Assembly: GCA_016714815.1 (NCBI GenBank)
Contig: JADKBZ010000001.1
Coordinates: 558,001-622,000 of the forward strand
Direction: 5' to 3'
DNA from: Holophagales bacterium
GTDB lineage: Bacteria; Acidobacteriota; Thermoanaerobaculia; UBA5066
Length of the DNA stretch: 64,000 nucleotides
The notes under the pieces were generated by a model, which was not told where the DNA came from, did not search any database, and saw only the letters and a list, made by a program, of their open reading frames with translations. The position numbers and the translations under genes are program-made. Below, in pieces: positions 60,023-64,000 of this stretch (its first letter is position 1; every line of letters begins with the position of its first letter).

Positions 60023-61489
60023 TTGAGCCTGGGATCGAGGATCGTCTTCGCGCGACGCCTGGGGCGGAAGGGCCTCCTCGTGCTCGCTCTCGGGTCGTTC
60101 GCCCTTCGGGCGGAAGGGCAGTCGGGCAGCCTTCCCTTCGGACTGATCGTCTCGGAGCAGGCGCAGACGTCGTTCACCCTCGTCGGCGCCGGGGCCCGCG
60201 CGGCCGGAATGGGGGGAGCCTTCACGGCCCTCGCCGACGACGCCACCGCGGCGTCGTTCAACCCGGCCGGCCTCGCCCAGCTCCTCGTCCCCGAGGCGTC
60301 GGCCGTCGTCGACTTCACGCGCCACAGGGACGAATACCGGAGCTTCCTCTCCTACGACCAGGTCCCGGTCCTCGGCCTCTCGGACACGACCGTCGAGTTC
60401 GACCACACCGCTTTCAACTTCGCGTCCGTCACGGTGCCGTTCGAGCTCTTCTCGAAGCGATTCGCCCTCGAGCTGTCGACTCAGCGGCTCGTCGACTTCA
60501 CCTACGAAGGGACCCGTCAGTTCGAGGAGGTGGACGCCGCGGGGAATCCCCTCTTCCTGCTCGAGCAGTCGAGCTTCCAGAGCGGTTCGATCCGGCTCTA
60601 CTCGGGGTCGGTCGCCTTCCAGCCGACGGAACGGACGCTCCTGGGCGTCACCGTAAACCGGTGGGACGGCGACTGGGAGATGGCCAGCACGAACTCCGAG
60701 CAGTCGGTCGTCGCCGGAAGCGAGCGGGAAACCTTTACCTACTCCCAGTCGAACCGCCTCACCGGCTGGAACGTCGACCTCGGCCTCCTGCTGACCTACC
60801 CGGCCTTCAACGTCGGCGTCCGCTATCGGACTCCCTTCGACGCCGACTACGAGTTCGACGCCGCTCTCGAGACGAACATCCAGACGCCGCTCAATCCGCT
60901 TCCCCCGACGGCGACGAAGCTCCACTGGCCCGGCACGCTGAACGTCGGCGTCGCGATCAAGCCGACCGACACGCTCGTCCTGGCGGCCGACTGGGGCCGG
61001 ACCGACTGGTCGAAGATGGTCTTCGACGTTCCGGGCGTGGGGCACGTCAACTTCTTCGACTTGAAGCCGCCCGAAGAGACGAACGCGGGGACGAGCGACG
61101 ACTGGCACGCCGGGGCGGAGTACCTCTTCTTCGTCGGGAAGACCGTCGTGCCGGTCCGGGCCGGCTGGTTTCGCGAGCCGCAGCCCGCGACGGACGCGGT
61201 GACCGGGGACCGGGTCGTCCGGACGGGGCTCTCGTTCGGGACGGGCGTCAAGGCCGGCTGGTGGGCGATCGACGCGTCCCTCCGGTACTCCACCGCGAGC
61301 GCCCAGGTCTCCCGGTTTCTGGAGGCCGACGAGATCGCTTCGGGGAACCTGCGTGCCACCTCGCGGGGGGACCTGACGCGAACGGACTGGGCGGCCTTCG
61401 TCTCGCTCATCGTCCAGATTCCGTCCGGCTCGGCTCCCTCCCGCGCGCTCCACGAGATCTTCGTCGGACCCTCCAAGCCGAAGTCCTGA
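60023..61489 (+). CDS. OmpP1/FadL/TodX-like outer-membrane transporter
   Basis: About 488 residues. After the signal peptide, AGARAAGMGGAFTALADDATAASFNPAGLAQL is the hallmark of FadL-type N-termini (NPAGL), used in hydrophobic-substrate uptake. The rest has about 14 amphipathic strands (NVDLGLLLTYPAFNVGVRYRTPFDADYEF, TLNVGVAIKPTDTLVLAADWG). The TTG at 60023 follows GGGAGGGA; an upstream GTG at 59969 is possible. It precedes the kinase gene by 6 bases. Confidence 0.83.
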   Translation: MSLGSRIVFARRLGRKGLLVLALGSFALRAEGQSGSLPFGLIVSEQAQTSFTLVGAGARAAGMGGAFTALADDATAASFNPAGLAQLLVPEASAVVDFTRHRDEYRSFLSYDQVPVLGLSDTTVEFDHTAFNFASVTVPFELFSKRFALELSTQRLVDFTYEGTRQFEEVDAAGNPLFLLEQSSFQSGSIRLYSGSVAFQPTERTLLGVTVNRWDGDWEMASTNSEQSVVAGSERETFTYSQSNRLTGWNVDLGLLLTYPAFNVGVRYRTPFDADYEFDAALETNIQTPLNPLPPTATKLHWPGTLNVGVAIKPTDTLVLAADWGRTDWSKMVFDVPGVGHVNFFDLKPPEETNAGTSDDWHAGAEYLFFVGKTVVPVRAGWFREPQPATDAVTGDRVVRTGLSFGTGVKAGWWAIDASLRYSTASAQVSRFLEADEIASGNLRATSRGDLTRTDWAAFVSLIVQIPSGSAPSRALHEIFVGPSKPKS

Positions 61490-61495
61490 AACGGA

Positions 61496-63388
<1,893 letters not shown>

Positions 63389-63443
63389 GCACCCGTCTCT
63401 GAGATGGAAGCACCCGGGGGGGCACCGGAGTAGAGTTCGCGGA

Positions 63444-64000
63444 GTGAAGCTCTCCGCCTACGGCACGACCGACCCCGGTCTCTGCCGCGCCGGCAACGAG
63501 GACGGGTTCGTCATCCGCGACCTTACGCGGGAGGCGATCTTCGAGCCGGCCGTCGTCGTCGATCAGCCCGTCGGCCCGCGCGGCGTCCTCTTCGCGGTCT
63601 GCGACGGGCTGGGAGGGCACAACGCGGGAGAGGTCGCGAGCTCGCTGGCGCTCGAGACCCTCGAGCTCGAGATGCAGGGGCTCTCCAACGCCTGTCCCCG
63701 CGTCGAGCTCTTCGAAAGAGCCGTGGAGGCGGTGAACCGGCGGGTCTGGTCCGAATCGCTTCTCCACCCGAAGCTGTCGGGGATGGGGACGACGCTCACC
63801 GCCGCAATCGTCTGCGGCGAACGGGTCCTCATCGCGCACGTCGGCGACTCGAGGGCGTACTTCGCGCGCGGCGGGCGGCTCGAGCAGATCACCCGGGATC
63901 AGTCGATCGCCGGGCAGCTCGTCGCTTCCGGGGTCATGACGGAAGAGGAAGCGATGAAGTCCCCGTTCCGCCATGTCCTGGTGCAGGCCATCGGACTGAA
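63444..64000 (+). CDS. PP2C-family Ser/Thr phosphatase (cut by window edge)
   Basis: The first 185 residues of a PP2C-type phosphatase. Metal ligands are in FAVCDGLGGHNAGEVAS (DGxGG) and VGDSRAYFARGGRLEQITRDQSI (GDSR and DQS), with GMGTTLTAAIV between. NEDGFVI near residue 18 gives the first acidic ligand. The GTG start at 63444 follows GGA. It likely removes phosphates put on by the kinase at 61496. The protein runs off the right edge. Confidence 0.92.
   Translation, partial: MKLSAYGTTDPGLCRAGNEDGFVIRDLTREAIFEPAVVVDQPVGPRGVLFAVCDGLGGHNAGEVASSLALETLELEMQGLSNACPRVELFERAVEAVNRRVWSESLLHPKLSGMGTTLTAAIVCGERVLIAHVGDSRAYFARGGRLEQITRDQSIAGQLVASGVMTEEEAMKSPFRHVLVQAIGL

Overview
The window is about 70% GC, with dense, mostly operonic genes, short intergenic gaps and many GTG/TTG starts. 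Gene content is of a Gram-negative-type, free-living heterotroph: FadL-like and DUF5777 outer-membrane barrels, lipoproteins, several GT39-type membrane glycosyltransferases, a rubrerythrin, a sulfatase-TPR protein, a PknB-like kinase with PP2C, and B12-type radical SAM enzymes. This mix fits Acidobacteriota (Thermoanaerobaculia/Holophagae-like) best, but that is inference; no rRNA or tRNA is present to settle it.

Layout. 1-8281: a Thr-Pro-rich secreted protein (cut by the left edge), a GT4 glycosyltransferase, a methyltransferase, and a giant GT39/'YYY' (DUF2298-type) membrane protein split by a frameshift. 8285-15148 (minus): a second GT39-like membrane protein, an APC permease, an AGCS sodium:amino-acid symporter and an ABC-F ATPase. 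15310-16802: zinc alcohol dehydrogenase and a CHMI-type tautomerase.

16894-25372 (minus) is the most unusual part: six tightly packed or overlapping genes encoding a J-domain/pseudokinase fusion, a VWA+DUF2135 protein, a truncated pyruvate-kinase-like TIM barrel, a divergent adenylosuccinate synthetase (PurA) paralogue, a VWA protein with an N-terminal HEAGH motif, and a MoxR-like AAA ATPase. Its 112-bp upstream region holds a -35/-10 pair and a four-copy direct repeat with an exact 16-bp period. Divergent to it lies a NUDT9-like ADP-ribose Nudix hydrolase (frameshifted), followed by a NadE-NadD fusion. I interpret this as a candidate chaperone/AAA-VWA system coupled to synthesis of a nucleotide-like metabolite and possibly to NAD/ADP-ribose turnover.

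28943-32472: PfkB kinase, DinB-like protein, rubrerythrin, a CX4CH lipoprotein and an outer-membrane barrel. 32530-48319: a cell-envelope or secondary-metabolite-like cluster with a nucleotidyltransferase, HprK-like kinase, four radical SAM enzymes (three B12-type), two methyltransferases, three glycosyltransferases, and DUF1460, DUF4922 and SpoIID proteins, many joined by NTGA overlaps. 48379-64000: GspG-like secreted protein, sulfatase-TPR, DUF1573-like and Fn3-like proteins, a pre-peptidase-C-like protein, an N-acetylglutamate synthase, a membrane-anchored GcvH-like protein with a candidate sigma-54 promoter, a CDF transporter, a methyltransferase, phosphoglucomutase, a FadL-like porin, a transmembrane Ser/Thr kinase and a PP2C phosphatase running off the right edge.

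Most long open frames antisense to these genes are high-GC shadows and are left out. No CRISPR array, IS element, rRNA or tRNA was seen.
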